Part shown: piece after piece, positions 47,701-62,700 of the stretch
Numbering within the stretch: position 1 is the first letter of the stretch
Layout of the letters: every line of letters starts with the position of its first letter
From: Nemopilema nomurai
Taxonomy: Eukaryota; Cnidaria; Scyphozoa; Rhizostomeae; Rhizostomatidae
Assembly: GCA_003864495.1 (NCBI GenBank)
Contig: ML133503.1
Location: forward strand, 248,001 to 312,000
Length of the DNA stretch: 64,000 bases
Direction of reading: 5' to 3'
Translations under genes and position numbers: made by a program
The notes under the pieces: model-generated
Databases searched by the model: none
Told to the model about the DNA's origin: nothing
What the model saw: only the letters and a program-made list of their open reading frames with translations

Positions 47701-50700
47701 TTAACCAAGTCGTGTAAGTATGATTACAAACAATCATGCATCGACCTTTTCTTCCATCAAATGTTCTAAATCACTGTTATGTCTTTCGTAAACACCAAAA
47801 TACAGTGAGGCAGGCGTACAGTTCTAAGCTCCATTGTTTCTGTTGACCTTTCCCACGATCTAGAGCCGTCTTGCACATACGCCCTTGGCAACCCATTCAC
47901 CCTTCAGTAAATACCTTTTACAACTGTCAGGAGTTCCTTAACAATAACAAGTTGTGTTTGAGAGTTGATTGGCTACAACTCCCAAGTTGTCCTCTAACAA
48001 ATCCGATTTCCTACTCAATGGGCTTTGAGAACTCTAATTTCATTCATAGTCCAGTCAAAGAGGTGTTCTAGATTCAGCTACGAGATAGCGATGATTGCAA
48101 ACAGTGGGTAGATAGCGGTCATGACATCGAAATAGGCTTCAATCAAATCACGGGTACCTTATCAAAAGGAGCAGCGGCCGCCTGCGCTAGTGTAAGCAGA
48201 ACTGGCTCCGCATATTTCCGATACTCGGTCCCAATGGCCAGTGCAATGTCACCGAACGCCGATATAATGTGAGGCTTCACTGATCTATGAACAGTCTGGT
48301 CCTGCGGAGGAGACGTTTAATCGTTACATAAACCACAAACGCAGTTCAGTTAGAAGGTCGGATAGTTTTGGGCGCGGAGATAGAGGGTATGGAGGTGAAA
48401 CAATTATTCCATGGGTTCTCCTAGCAAAATAACATATATAGCGGATTTTATTAAGAGGCACACAAAATTTCAAAGATAAGTTCAGTTTTAAGGTTAGAGG
48501 AATACTGGTTGTGGGAAAAGAACACAATCTTTGTGGAAATAATATAATCAACGCAGACAGGTAAAGGTTCCTTTGCAAGGTTCTAAAAATAGCCAGCCCT
48601 GCATTTTAGAGGCTTTCCAAACTTTACCCTAGAAATTAAAAATGCCAAATCTTCGCAAGGAGCAATATGAATAAAATTGGCGAGCATAATAGCCAAAAGC
48701 GATCGTTTTTGCCTAAAGCCCAGTAAAAGGTGATCCTTCCCCCCTCCCTCTACTACCCAAAAAACCTCTACAATCTTTATTGAAACGCTTTCACTTGGAT
48801 GGAAACGCCCGAGCCAACGCCAAGCGAACAAGCACCAAATCATAAGATCGTTCTGCGTAAAATGCTTTGAGGGCAGAGGGATCTACTGTCATTTAAGGGC
48901 ATCGTGCATTCAAAATGAACAAACCGCTATTCCTTCGCCAAATTTCGTCATTATTTCGTCACAAAGAGGCAGGATCTGGGCGCCAAGAGCTCTGCAGAGG
49001 TCTCCAACAACGCCAGTTGCAGCGATGCACACCTGCGAACGAGGCAAACATAGAGAATAGCAAGCGGTTGCGCTACGCGAAGTAAAGAGTCATGCGGAGA
49101 AGCATTCCTGGGCTGATTAATGGGTGAGGATCGAAACAACTTGGTGTCTGTAAATGCTCATGAATCACCTAGAATCATTTGCGGCATTTCAGGAGCCCCT
49201 ACTTGAAGACAGAACCTCTGTTTTGTAAACATTATGGGGTAATCTATAATTTGTATTTTAGGGATCAAACGTACGGCAAACTGATAGGCCAATAGTTTTC
49301 AGACTGCCCCATAATATTTCAACAATTAAAGCTACAAATATTTCAACAATCAAAGTTACAAATGTTTTAATCAGAGCTACAAAAAGCCGGCAACCATCCT
49401 ACTAAGAGAGCCAATTACAGTTGATAAATGGGGTTCGTATGTCACCCACAGGTAGGCATCGTCCAGCAAATTGCACCGCTCAAATTGACTGACTTAAAGC
49501 CTTAAAGTAAACTAATAGGGACCAGGATCCAAGCAAACAAAATGCCAAAATAAGTTGACAAAAAGGTAAAAAGATTTTTGTTTTGCAAATTTGCAGCCGA
49601 TAAAATCAACGAGCTCTTTGCGCTTTAAAACAAACCGAGCCTTTGATACCAAATCAGGCGATATTTCTAAAAAAAATCAGTTAGTTGATTTTATGCGAGG
49701 GTTTGTTGCATTAAAACAGAATCGGCGGCCTATTTGCGAAAACCGGACTGTTTTGACAGGACAAAACTTGTTTACTGACCATGCCTTTGTTTTCGTCATC
49801 AAACATAATATTTCATAATACCGGCCATACAATACCGCGAATTGATATTGTGAGAAAACGCTATATGGGTTCTATATTCAGTGAAATCGGCTGAGCGTAA
49901 TAAGAAGATTCTATAGTCGATAACAAGAGGCATCTTGATGGACTGCGAGGACAAGTACATCGATGAAATTCATGATGAATGTAGATGATAATAAGACACG
50001 GCTGGAAACCACCAGGCATTACTGCGCTATGACGTACTTGATATTCTGATCTGTTTCCAAGACCCTCGACCAGGAACGGCTTGAACACTTGGAGGTACTT
50101 CTCAAACCTTTCACCGAGGCCTACAATATACAACATGTTGTTTCTATTTTCTCATGTGCAATGGCGTTCATCGTTTTCAGACAACGAGTAACTTAGGCAA
50201 TCTAAAGTAATTCGGGAGGCGTTTGACGGGCTCCACTGAAAGCACATGGGACTGGGCGTGCCTGGAGCCTTTGAGCATTTGGTTTAGTGAAAAGGACTGG
50301 GGAGCCTGGGGTAAGCCCAACACGAGAAAATTGAGGGTAGGGGGTATCTCTGAAGCCCTGAACAGAAAACATGGTAGCAGAGCGCTCTAAAAGTTTGTGA
50401 AGCGTTTGGGGTAAGAAGACGATAAGGAGAAACGTGACTTTCTTGGAGAAATGCCTTTAGGGGGAGGGGGCTTCGGTCTGCACCCCCTAACGCCAGATTT
50501 TGCGAAACAGTTGTAAAGAAAAAGTCACAGTTACAGCCACGCCTGACTCAGTTATGAATCTGTCTTGACAAATAGAGCAGTAAAATTGATGTTGAAGGCT
50601 GACGAGCATTGATATTAATTAAAAGTAGGCCGTTGATCCTGATCAGTGTCTTTCGAGTTTCCCAGTCGTCAGATCACAGACGGAATGCACCTGCTAATTA

Positions 50701-53700
50701 AATCCTGTGGGAAGGAGGCGACTAAACGGAGCTTATTCCCAGCTTGGGAACCATTGACGAACCTGGCGAGGCTTAGTAAAATGAGCCTCACATAAGTCTT
50801 GGCGGAAGTTATACTATAGAAAATATATCAATTATTGTTGGTTCTTGTGATCTTTCAAGCCCCCCTTTAAAACTTCTTATCAACGGGGTAATCATAAGCA
50901 TTAAATAGTCAGCTTTGGAAACTATGCTCAAGCTCAAATATTTTCGAGAAAGTCCACAAGATCAAACATATCACGGAGCTGGTAGGACCATTATCTCAAA
51001 GATTAGATAGCAGACAATACCAGGTTTAGCTATAGAAGGGCTTATTACAGGTGAAGATTGTATTCCTTACAAAAATACTCGTCTGATTTATCCGGTTAAT
51101 GCAAAGTTCTATAGAAAATCACTTCCGTGCGGCCAATACCGTATTGGAAAATATCATTAGCGAAACTTTGAGACGTTAGTTTCCAACACGAATTGTAATT
51201 GAAAAGTTCAACGATTAAAGGAACTTCAAAATTTAAGAACATTTATATACAAAATGAGACGATGGCTAATTTTACCATTAATCTCATAACTGGATCTCAG
51301 ATCTTAATTAAAAGTGCTGCAATAAAAAAACTGTCGAATAAGAGGCCTGACGAAAATGAGGCTGATGAATACCTTCGATGAGGGTGCCTAGCGCCATGAA
51401 GGCATCTTCCTGCACACCGCCTGCCTTCGTGGCACTTAACATCTGCAGTAGGGCCTGCATCACGGCATCACCGACCTGTGCCGCATCATCAGGTGTAAAC
51501 TTTCTAATGCCACTCTGAAATAGAAATAACACGTCATAGCACGGGTCAGGGGCATTAGGCAGCGTAATAGCAATGCCATGTCTTAAGAGCAATGCCATGA
51601 TGGAGAGACACTATGAACGACTAGGAGAAACGCATATTGGCCTGTTGTTGCTACTGTTGATTCTTTTTTGGTGACGTATGGGCATGCGAGAGAGTAGGTG
51701 AATTGCTTAAAGAGCAACTGGAAACTGCTGCTGTTTTCACGGGAGCCTCGTCAACCCTTATGAAAGCAGCACAAATAAAGAATGGTTCAAGAGTGCAGCG
51801 TGATACCCCTACCAAGCCATGCTGGCCTCTTACAAACACCATGGAGTCTGAGGTGTAATCGTAAAGGAGCAGCCTGCCCACCAGTCTTTGTTCAATAAGC
51901 ATGAGCGAACTGGGCAAAGAGGCAACTGGACAAAGAGGCAACTGGGCAAAGATGCAACTGGGCAAAGAGGCAACTGGGCAAAGAGGCAACTGCGTGTTCT
52001 TCCCCACAAGGCCTACCTGGAGCACTGCACAAAGCAGCGATTTGAAGTCATTGTGCTGACTGTGGTCCCCAAGGTTCGTGCCCGCACTCTGCAAAAAACA
52101 ATGACAACACTGTAGTGGCTATCAAGAAATAAAAGCCAGGCACAAAATGATACTCTTGAAGGCTCATTTTGGACGACCAAAGCATCATCAAATGTTAAAG
52201 AAGGTCTTGTCTCTTAGGCTCTTCTAAAGACTTAATTGATTATAAATGCGTACCTCTAATTGTAGAATCCTTGTTATTCTACTCAAAACGGAGACAACTG
52301 TAGTTTTGACTACATCGTAACAATCCTGCAAAACAAGACACCATCCACATCAAAGTTACAAAAATTAAAAATTATACAGGTTGCGGATTATGCAGGAAAA
52401 ATAGAGGGAAACTAGAGAGAAATAGAGAGGATAATAAATAATAAATTCTCAAGGTACAAGGACTGTATCATTCTAAAGTATGCATATGACTTATACATGG
52501 AATTTTAAGTATGGAATTTTGACTCAAAGGCAAAACTCAGAGCTCTAAAATCATTTTCGTAAAGAGAGTAGAATAATAAAAAACTATTCACAATATCATA
52601 TTTTGCATTACTGGCAACATTATTCATTCTTTTATCACGTTCTTTCAGCTTCTTCCAATTAATTGCGAAAGAACCCATAGAAGCTTATCATGAGTCGTCT
52701 ACTGGGAACGGAATATCGAAAGGGGATCGAGCCACTCTTACCCCAAACTATTTCCACATGAGCACTTTGCTTGAATCAGATAATAGCCCTGTAACCCTTT
52801 TAGTTTGAAACACAAGTGCACTTTTCACCAAAATAGACTGTTTTTCAGAAGACTTCAATGCCATTAACTTGTTGTTGCACGAAAGAATTAAACGCTTGCT
52901 TTTACGAGGATAAACAATTGCTCAAAAATGACAACAAACACAAAACTAGAAAAGCCAGTTGAAGCGGAGGTACTGCAAAAGTTTATTTCGGAAAACATAC
53001 GCGTTTTAATAATTGATTAGGCAATTCAAAATACCACTCACAACAGGTGAGCTTTGAAACCTTGAGGTTTACTTTGGTATAGACAATCAGCCTTCCCCGC
53101 GCCAATTACCATGACTGTTTTCAAATATTTTAGTCACTTATTTACATTTTCATTCAGGCTCTGCTTTCGTCATTAGAACGTCCCAAAAACAAATTTGTGC
53201 ACAGTTTGCTTTAAAGGGCCGTTGACATCGACTGCGTTCTCAAAGCAAATATCCTCTGCTTACTCAGGTCCCATCTACCTGGGTACTTTCGAGTTCATTT
53301 TCAATTCTGATGTGCACGATGTCTACTCTAGATTCCCTTAGGGTGCACCCCTCCATGTTGTTATCAGACCTCGCGTTAAATGATCTCAAGAGGCAATACA
53401 AACAGGCCTAGTCCAGATAAGCATTACCTTTGGGCTGCTTTTAATAAGTTCCATAACAGCTTCATATGCCGAGCTTCTGAGATTGCTCTGGCATGCATCA
53501 TGCCTGGAAAGACAAAGAGATCCTAATAATCCAACTAATCTTGGTGCAAATTTGCACAGGAATAAACATACACGCGAGCACAATGGTTGCAATGGGGTTG
53601 CATGGTGTTCCGCTTCCTTTGAAGGTTTACATTGGAGCACGCGCTAATTCCTAAAGCAAAAAACAACTAACATCTTCGTTGCATCTTTTAAACACACTTT

Positions 53701-56700
53701 TGAGTCTTCAAATGCACTTCATGTTGTTGTGTATTCACTCGTTAAACACAGGCTCACCCTTTGCTTACTGTCTGTCTGTGTTATAAATACTAGGTACTTC
53801 AACGACGTCTGATGCAGCTTGATGGCAAAAGTGCAATATGGGGATAAGACCCATATATACTGAGCTAAAGATTGGCGGGATGCCTCTATTCCTGTTGAAG
53901 TGACACAGTTGTGAGCCAATCTAACCTAGCATCGAATCATATGAAAATTTTCTGTCTAAACATTTGAACAAGCACCAGTTGTTGCGAAGCTGTAAACACC
54001 AGGTACCAAGGTGGTTGCTCAAACTTTGAAGAAAAGCCAAGCACATAAGGAGGGTTTGTAAAAAGCATTAGAAAAAACAATCTGAAAAGCGAAAAGTGAA
54101 ATAAAGCTGAATAGGATTGATAGGTTTTCTCAAAATATTGGAATTTCGTTGTAGCTAGTGGTAGCACCGGAAACTTGATAATTAAACTCTAACTAAGAGC
54201 TTCAGAAGAATATCACAATAACTCCACCAACCCTCATCTGTTTTGACAAAAACATTGTTTGATTCATAATATCAAAACTTTACAAAGAGCTAAAAGTCCA
54301 ATAACCAAATTGAAAGAAAAAACAAAGTTGTTTTAAAAGGCTGTTTTTATTGTGGCAGTTGTAGCAAAAAGGAGATTGTCAATGTCGGTAACTATGTTTT
54401 GGCTCTTATGGATCAATCTCCTGAAATAGTGCTTCTAGCCAACAAAAAAGATTTCCTAGAACATAAACAAACTATTTAAAAAACCAAAGCATTAATAAAA
54501 AGCACAAAAGAATGTTAAAAAATACAAAAAAGTTAATATACTGCAAGAAATAAATTGTGATGGAAACAAACCTTTCTGCTGTGTCAATAAGTTTTTGAAC
54601 TATGAATTTGAACTTTCCAGATAAAATATACGTTTGTGGTTCATCATCTTCGGCAGTTCGAGTACTGTCGTACGCGGCTTCAGCCAGAGAGGAAAATGCC
54701 TAAGGAATGGTGATCACTTCACATCATCTCATTTGTCAAGGATTTGTTACTAATATGAAACGCACCAAATGGACTTTCCGTTAAATGTAATTTAAAGAAA
54801 ACAGCTTATAACAACTAAACTTATTTTGATACAAAATTTCTTTCATAAAGGTAAATGCTACACACGATCTATATTCATAATGGTACACAAAAGATAATTT
54901 TGCTGCAGAAGTAAAATGCGAAACTGTAGTAAATTTTATGATAAAGCGTTTGCAGCAAATGTAGGGTGATAGGTTCCATTATAGAATTTATTATTGACTC
55001 TGCTTGAGTGTGCGATTGAATGGGGACCTACGTCAACCACTGAAGATTTTTACAACATTGCTTACGGCACTGTTGCTTGAAAAAAATTGGGCAGGAAGAC
55101 GGATTTGGAAAGTCTTTCAAATGAAATCTGCTATGAAAAACAATCTTTGAAGCCAGATAAATAAAGGCCTTCGATCTCAAAACTACCAGTGGCTTTATGG
55201 TTTCTTTTCAAAATGCGAGAAACGGATTCAGGGTTTTCGCACGCTTCGTAAAAGGCAAATTCATTTAAAAGACAGACAAGACTTGCTTTATAAGAACTGA
55301 AAGAAGAATAATGTAAAACAATCGTGTCTGGAGTAAAATAATCGTGTCTGGAGTAAAACAATCGTGTCTGGAATAAAACAATTGTGTCTGGAGTAAAAAA
55401 ACCGTGTCTGGAGTAAAAAACCGTGTCTTGAGTAAAATAATCGTGTCTGGAGTAAAATAATCGTGTCTGGAGTGAAATAATCGTGTCTTGGGTAAAATAA
55501 TCGTGTCTGGACTAAAATCGTGTCTGGAGTAAAATAATCGTGTCTGGAGTATAAAAAATCGTGTCTGGAGTAAAATAATCGTGTCTGGAGTAAAATAATC
55601 GTGTCTGGAGTGAAATAATCGTGTCTTGGGTAAAATAATCGTGTCTGGACTAAAATCGTGTCTGGAGTAAAATAATCGTGTCTGGAGTATAAAAAATCGT
55701 GTCTGGAGTAAAATAATCGTGTCTGGAGTAAAATAATCGTGTCGGGAAAACTAGCGGATATCGACATTGGTGCAGGCTAGGCATGTTCTCTATGTATTTT
55801 ATCATTTTTTTTATAAATTACAACACTCAGGATTAGGAACCGATGAATATAGGAATCAAACTCAACTTGAATTTAGATCAGCTAGACTCTCAACTAGCTC
55901 TGAACAGTTTCAAGTGAGATCATAATTGTAGCAATTTTAACAGTACTCCGTGTTATCCAAACATGAAACTAAAATTAAAACATCAGAAACATTGTGACGT
56001 AACATGAAAGTTCTTACCCAACACACATTGGTAGACACTCTTGGTTCACTATCGAGATTTTCCATCAGAGCGTTGAGAAGATTATCCAAGTTAGTGCTAT
56101 CCAACGCTGCTTCCGGGACTTGGTCGCAAACTCGGCTAAGCGTCCAAGCAACAGAATCACGGACTACAACACTTGGGTCTTTCATCAGTCCCAACAAAAC
56201 AGGCATGGCCTAAACATGAGAAAAGAACACAGAATGGTTACAGAAGAGGCACTGGTGGAATTGCATACTGGCATATTTTAGTATGGAGAAGCTGGCGGCT
56301 ACATGTAACTCTTTGAGGTTGACGTATCTGGAGATTCTTCTAAAAAAAGTTGAGATATCTGAAGAAGAGCCTTGACGTAACTTAAGAAAGCTGATCATTT
56401 GACGAAAAAAAGACTTGACGTTATTGAAGAGAGCTGACATATTTGCAAGAGAAAAGACTTGACACTCTTGCCAGACCTTGTTATGAATTGGTTTACATAT
56501 ACAAAGTTGAAACCTTTAGCTAGAGCTTCGACCAGTCATTGCTATTCGATCAGTCATCGCTATTCGACAAGTCATTGCTATTCGATCAGTCATCGTTATT
56601 CGACTAATCGTTGCTATTCGAATAACTCGAATAATCGCACTATTCGGCTACACCCGAATATTCGATTAGTGTATGACGTAACCGAAAAATAAGCCAAGCA

Positions 56701-59700
56701 ACCGAATATCGATTATTCGACCTTCGGAGGACAGGCCTAATTGCAAGACATGCCTCCTGAATTTCGCAACCAGACATTGAACGCGTGAATGAATAGATAG
56801 GTTACAATCGCAGCATGCAATCGTCTAACCGTGGTTTACTGGGCCATATCTTTAACACAAACAACCAGAAAAAAAGCTGGAAGCTTCACTGATAATGTTT
56901 CACAGACTTCTTGCATAATCCGTGATTGATACAACAAGTCTAAAATGACAAACAATTATAAACACAAAACTGAAAATGACACCTATAAATATGCTAATTA
57001 AACAGGCAGACAAGGAATTTGGTTACCTGCAGAACCACCGGCTTGAGTGCATCCGCATCAGGCCCTTCCAGAATGCAGCCTGCCATCAAAAGACATCAAC
57101 TTTACTGGCAAAACATTACCAAAAGAGAATTGTTTTCAGACACGAGAAATTTCTAAGAAAATGTCTGCTCCTTGTTTTTTCTCACATGATACAAACTTTC
57201 ATCGTACCATCAAAGTATCTTATGGAAACACCATTGCTGACAAAAGCAAGTTAATGTCTGTATCTATTAAAGCCCCTATCTTTTCCAATTAAGCCCAGAT
57301 GATCAATTATAAAAAACAATAAATAGCAGCAAAAAAATGGCAGCAAAACTAACAGGAGGTGACAATGCATTTGGGTTGTTGCAGAGGATGGAAACGCGGA
57401 CAATGTTGGGAGGTACAAATGCTTCATGTACCATGCTTCTCATTTCAACACAACAGAGGCTTGATATCCTATGGGCCTATTACCAGCCTCGTTATCGCCC
57501 TTCAAAATAGCGACACCTGAATGGCCCAGCCAACTACTGAAATGAACTAAACATGGGGTGAGGGAGAAATAGCGGCATTCTGAGCCTAATCCCTTTTCGT
57601 TTGAGTATTAGAATGCCTACCAAACGCCATGATGGCTGCGTCCCGTTGTTTCCAGTTACTACTACTGATTGAGTTGTGTATAAATGGAAGGACGTGATTG
57701 ACGATGTCGTTCGTGGTGCACGTGGCCAGCAACATCAGGCAAACGCCCGCGGCCTTAGAAGGGTTCCAGTCGTCTTCGTCGTCGAACTCCTCCTGAAAGC
57801 GAAAAACGATGATTGCACACAGACAGTAATAACAGGGGCTGGCTGGTTGTTTACGTAAACGTAAAAGGATGTTGGTTGTTAAAGATGAGCAATGGGCAGA
57901 CTAAGGAATAAATGTGACAAAATAGAAAATATACGAAATCAGGGAATGAACTAAATAAGTAAATAGCTAGCACACCTGTTTAGTGAGACAATTGAACAAG
58001 ATTGGTACCAAATGTCCTAGAGCACCCTTAGCATAGAAATGACTAAATCGTTCTGGTGGAGTGTTGGTTTCTGCAGCCTAAAATCAAAATATGATTCAAC
58101 ATTACATAATAAAACATTCAACAGCAATAACACATAAAAAATTGCAATATTGCGATATTATGAGGTTAGGGTATTATTATTGGTGTTGGGTACAAAACTA
58201 CTAATGTAAAAAATTCAAACAATGTCTAGCAAACAGCTCAAATGTCAACTAAAATAATACTAATGAATCATTTGACATATAAGACTCATTTCACTACATC
58301 TAAGGTGGGGAATTATCAAAGAACTATAACGAATGATTCATCATTAAGATACAGAAAAAATTACGAGCTGTAGAGGCTGGGAAACAAAACAGGACAGCAC
58401 TTTGCAGACGATATATCGTTTAGCTAAGCTTCCAGCATACCTCTGCAGCTTCGATTGACAAATCGATCTCTTCGTCACACAATGATGACCAAAACTCGAC
58501 GCCTTGAAGAGAGATTTCATCTTCTTCTGAGCGCATGGCATCGACTGTTATCTACAAGAACATACCAGCAGATCACAATACAATGTAACAAAGAGAAATA
58601 GTTTCATCATAGGGTTTCGTATTCCAAACCTGGTTTACTGAAATATACTGGCGCTGGAGTTTTGAAAACATGCACTGTTAATTAATGATGGCTAGATGTT
58701 GCAATTCAAGGTTCACTTTTTGGATGGGTGTGAAGCTCTCAAGCAGAAAGATACTTAAAATACTTTAAGGAAAATTCAATAAAAATACCAAAGAGTGAGT
58801 GGCTTCCAAATAAAAAACTCAGTTCTAGACAATAAATAATCCAAATAGTTGAATAAAATTTGTACATTGGTATGTGTGGCCAATTACTCGCAACTCAAAT
58901 GCTAACAACTCAACTATATGATTAAGAAATGGTTTACTGGAGCAGATTAAAGAAAGTCTGCAGCTCTGTGAATTTCGCTAACAACTCAGATTGGCTGCAA
59001 ATGCCAGTAATGGATGCTTGAAAGAGTATAATCTACTTTCCCAAAATGATCTGTTAGCTAGAAGTGCCTTATAAAACACTACATGTTGGCATTGAAGAGA
59101 GGTTAATTGAAAAAAATTGGAAAAAAACTGCTCATTTACTTTCATAAAAGTAGTTCTTTCTCTAAGTACAGAGATGCAAAAAAGCAACATATATACTAGA
59201 GCTTTATTGACATGGCTGAATGACCCATACACAATGAAAATTGAAAAACACACTTACCCTAAATAACGCAGGACCCATGTATGCTTCCATGAAATCATAA
59301 TACAGCGAAACGATTTTCACCAGGCACTGGAGAGCTGCGACTTTAACCTTAAAAACAAGAAGAAAGGTTGGACTTCATTCGAGAATAGAAGGAGAGTTCT
59401 CAAAGACGGAAAACCAACTTTAGGATGAAAGGACATTCCAAGAAATTTCATTACAACAGCAGGATGAAGTACATTTTCAAAACAAAATTAAAGCAATATT
59501 TCACAGGTTATTAAAGCTCTCGTCTTCAAGACAAGATTGCTCTTCATCAATCAGCTCAAAAATCTACTTCAGTAAATACAATCGATTTTCACCAAGAGAG
59601 GCACATGTCTTTTCTATTCAGTATCAATCTTTTTAATATTTTCCTAAGAAAATTATTTGAAATCATAGACTGGAAGTTGATATATAAATCTGATTCTGAA

Positions 59701-62700
59701 AGACAAATGTTTCTTTCATCCACGACTGTAAGGGATTAATATATTTCTTAACAAAAACTAGCTGTTATAAACTGGGTATAACTTGCAGCCCCATATTCTA
59801 TGGAATTTCAAGACCATTCTTGATGAAGGCATACCTTCTTTTGAGGGCATTGCGTTGCATTGCAAACAACTTCCATGATAAAGTCACGCTGATCCTTAGT
59901 AATAAAAAAATGACCACTGTTAGAAACAGATCAACAAATCAATCAAGGAAATATGACAATCAATACGAGGAAACACAAGCGCAAACAGTTAAAAGACTAC
60001 ATATATATATCACAAATGTAACATGACAATTTAAGCCATCAGGAAAAAGCACAGATTTAATTAATTCAAGATACCCGCTCTAAGCTTTCTTGTCTATATG
60101 CAAGTAAGATTTGCAAACATACTCTTGAAATCTGATTCAAAAAACAACTTTACCAATTGTTGATGTTCAAATCGACAAGTTAAAACTCACTTTTTTCTCA
60201 AAATTCGCTCTTATAAACTCTAATGAATTCAGCAAAGAATTGGTTGCATGGTATTTAACATTTGTGCTGCAAGTAAAACAGAATGAGAGTCAAAGTTGCT
60301 TGATAAACAGGAGCATTTGTCTGCAAGGAAAGGTGTATACATTAAAACTGGATAACATGCTGATTTTTTTCAGTTTCCAGTTCAATTACAACTCCTACAG
60401 ATAAAGTTAGTGGAAAAGAAAAAAGCTGGACACAAAAGTAAGATAATGGGACAGCCAAATTCAAAAAAACCGATAGTCAATAATGGTCAAACACAGCAAT
60501 TTGGGAAGCCAATAGAGTATGTATGTACAGCCCATGCATCATGTCTATGGCTACAGCAGGACAATTAGCACATTTTTTCAATGGGTGTTGATAAAATATG
60601 GAAACACTTAAAATCCTCCAACTGTAAAGATTAACATATTGATGGTTAACACATTTCTTTTACAACAAACGTGGTTACGCCAAACTAGTGTGAGTTGTAG
60701 TTTTGTTGGATAAAGCCACAAATGTGCTTCTACGTAAATTCACGTCTTTTACTTATTCTTAACTCTCACTACACATATAGATCAGGCCTTCCATGTAAAT
60801 GAAGAAGATTTTCTTGCATAAGCATAAATAAACAGAGGACAAGTGGCTACAATGAAGTCAGTCAACCATAAGATACCCATTACTTTTCAGTTAATTGTGG
60901 GAGGCAAAACATGGTGATCTCCATGCTGAGTACCATAATTGGTCGTAAGATTACACTGCTGTATTTATTTGTTCTCAAAACACCCTGTAGTTTTTAATCA
61001 CTGGTATTACTACCAACTCAAAGTAGAATTAGTATTGCTGATCTTTGTAGTCATCAAAGTTATGCAAGATAAACTGCATAGACGAAAATGACTAAAACAT
61101 ACTTTGGTGCCTCATCCTTCATGCCATGCGCGATTGCTTGCAAAATGTTACCAGAAAACTTTTCTAAGTATTGAGCATCCTGGAAGCAATTTGAAATTAT
61201 AAAGTTAGTCTTCACTTTTATAGAAGACTAGAATGACAAACTTATGTAACAATTGCATGCGATGCCATTCAATAATGTTATTTTGGGTACCAAGCCTTGT
61301 AAAAATAAACATGCCATATTGTAATTTGGTAGCTTTGTTAGCAAAATTCCTAGCCTCAAGATCCTTGGAAAGGTTCAGACCTTTGGCAAAAAAGGGTTTA
61401 ACCTGACAAAAAACAAATGTGATCAATATCAATCAATCAGTACAAGTTTGAGTTTTCTTTTAAAGTGTTACATCATAGCAATTATCAGGATCAGCTCCAA
61501 TATCCCATCAAAGGGTGTTACAAGAGACATTCAAAAAAAAATAGAAGGGGGATATGATCACAGAACTGAGCTTTTGTATCATTTTTGGAACTTTAACCAA
61601 GGCTTAAATTACAACAAGCTATGCATAGTTACATACCTTTATTACTAATACACATTAGTCAAGCTTCAAATACAGAATCCCAGAAAAAGCAGAAAATGTG
61701 TAAATAATTAGAAATCAAAGACTTTCTCAAGATTAGTCTGAAAACAACCATAACAACTTACAATATCTTGACACATATAGCCAATAGCTTCTAAGGATGC
61801 CTCTTTCAGCTGGTAGGTACTCTCTGCATTCTCAACATTTGCCAGCAAAGTCGGCAACAGATCGCCCCATCCATTTTGTGGGAGCTCTGCAGCTGCTATG
61901 CTTGCAACACACTGATAATATAAAATATAATATATATAATATAAAATTTAAAATTTAAAATTTAACTTATATATAAAACTGTTTCATAATTGACAGAACA
62001 CACAAAACTTAAATTTACTTGAGTTCTTGGCAAATTTCAGATAACCCATACATACAAGTAACTGCCTGTTAAAAAACAAAACAATTATACAATATATTTT
62101 CACATGTTACGTAATAGCTCAAAATAATACTCTCATAACCAGGGAACAACATCTAATAGTTGTCATTTGGGTTTTATAACTATATATACTTTATATTAAC
62201 TCAGTGGCAAAAGGAAAGATATTCAGGATTCTAAAGAGGGGCAATTACATTATATACCTTGTGTAATACCAATATTATTCTCCCAATTGCATGAATGAAT
62301 TTCAAAAATGATAATACAATGCAAAAAGGGGACTTTTGAAAGGGGGGGGGGGCTCACTGGTGGGCCAGTTTCCCGCTGTTTTAAGGGCACTTTGTTTTTG
62401 CAGTATAGTAGCATTTAATTGCTGTTAATGTTGGCAGTCAGTAACAATAACTTCAGAGGCAATTTGATTTCAAAGCAAAATAATGCCTTGAGCTAAATAA
62501 CACATACCTGTGCAGCTGAAAAGAAGTCTGTCTCTGTACCAAGCGCTCTCAAAACCTTGAATGGTGAAGGATAATTGTTATTAAGGCAAAGAAAAAGATG
62601 TGCCAATTAGTGGAAAAAAGGTAGAAAACAATAGAGGTAAGGAAAAGAGATGCAAAGAATGTGTGTGAAAAAACAAAAAAGATATGGGAGATGTTAAAAG

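Noticed and set aside
55313..55745. Repeat array that could be mistaken for CRISPR
   Set aside because: Units are contiguous tandem copies without unique spacers, inside an intron of an animal gene.
55288..55767. Minus-strand open frame of 159 codons
   Set aside because: Entirely the 20-bp minisatellite inside a KPNB1 intron.
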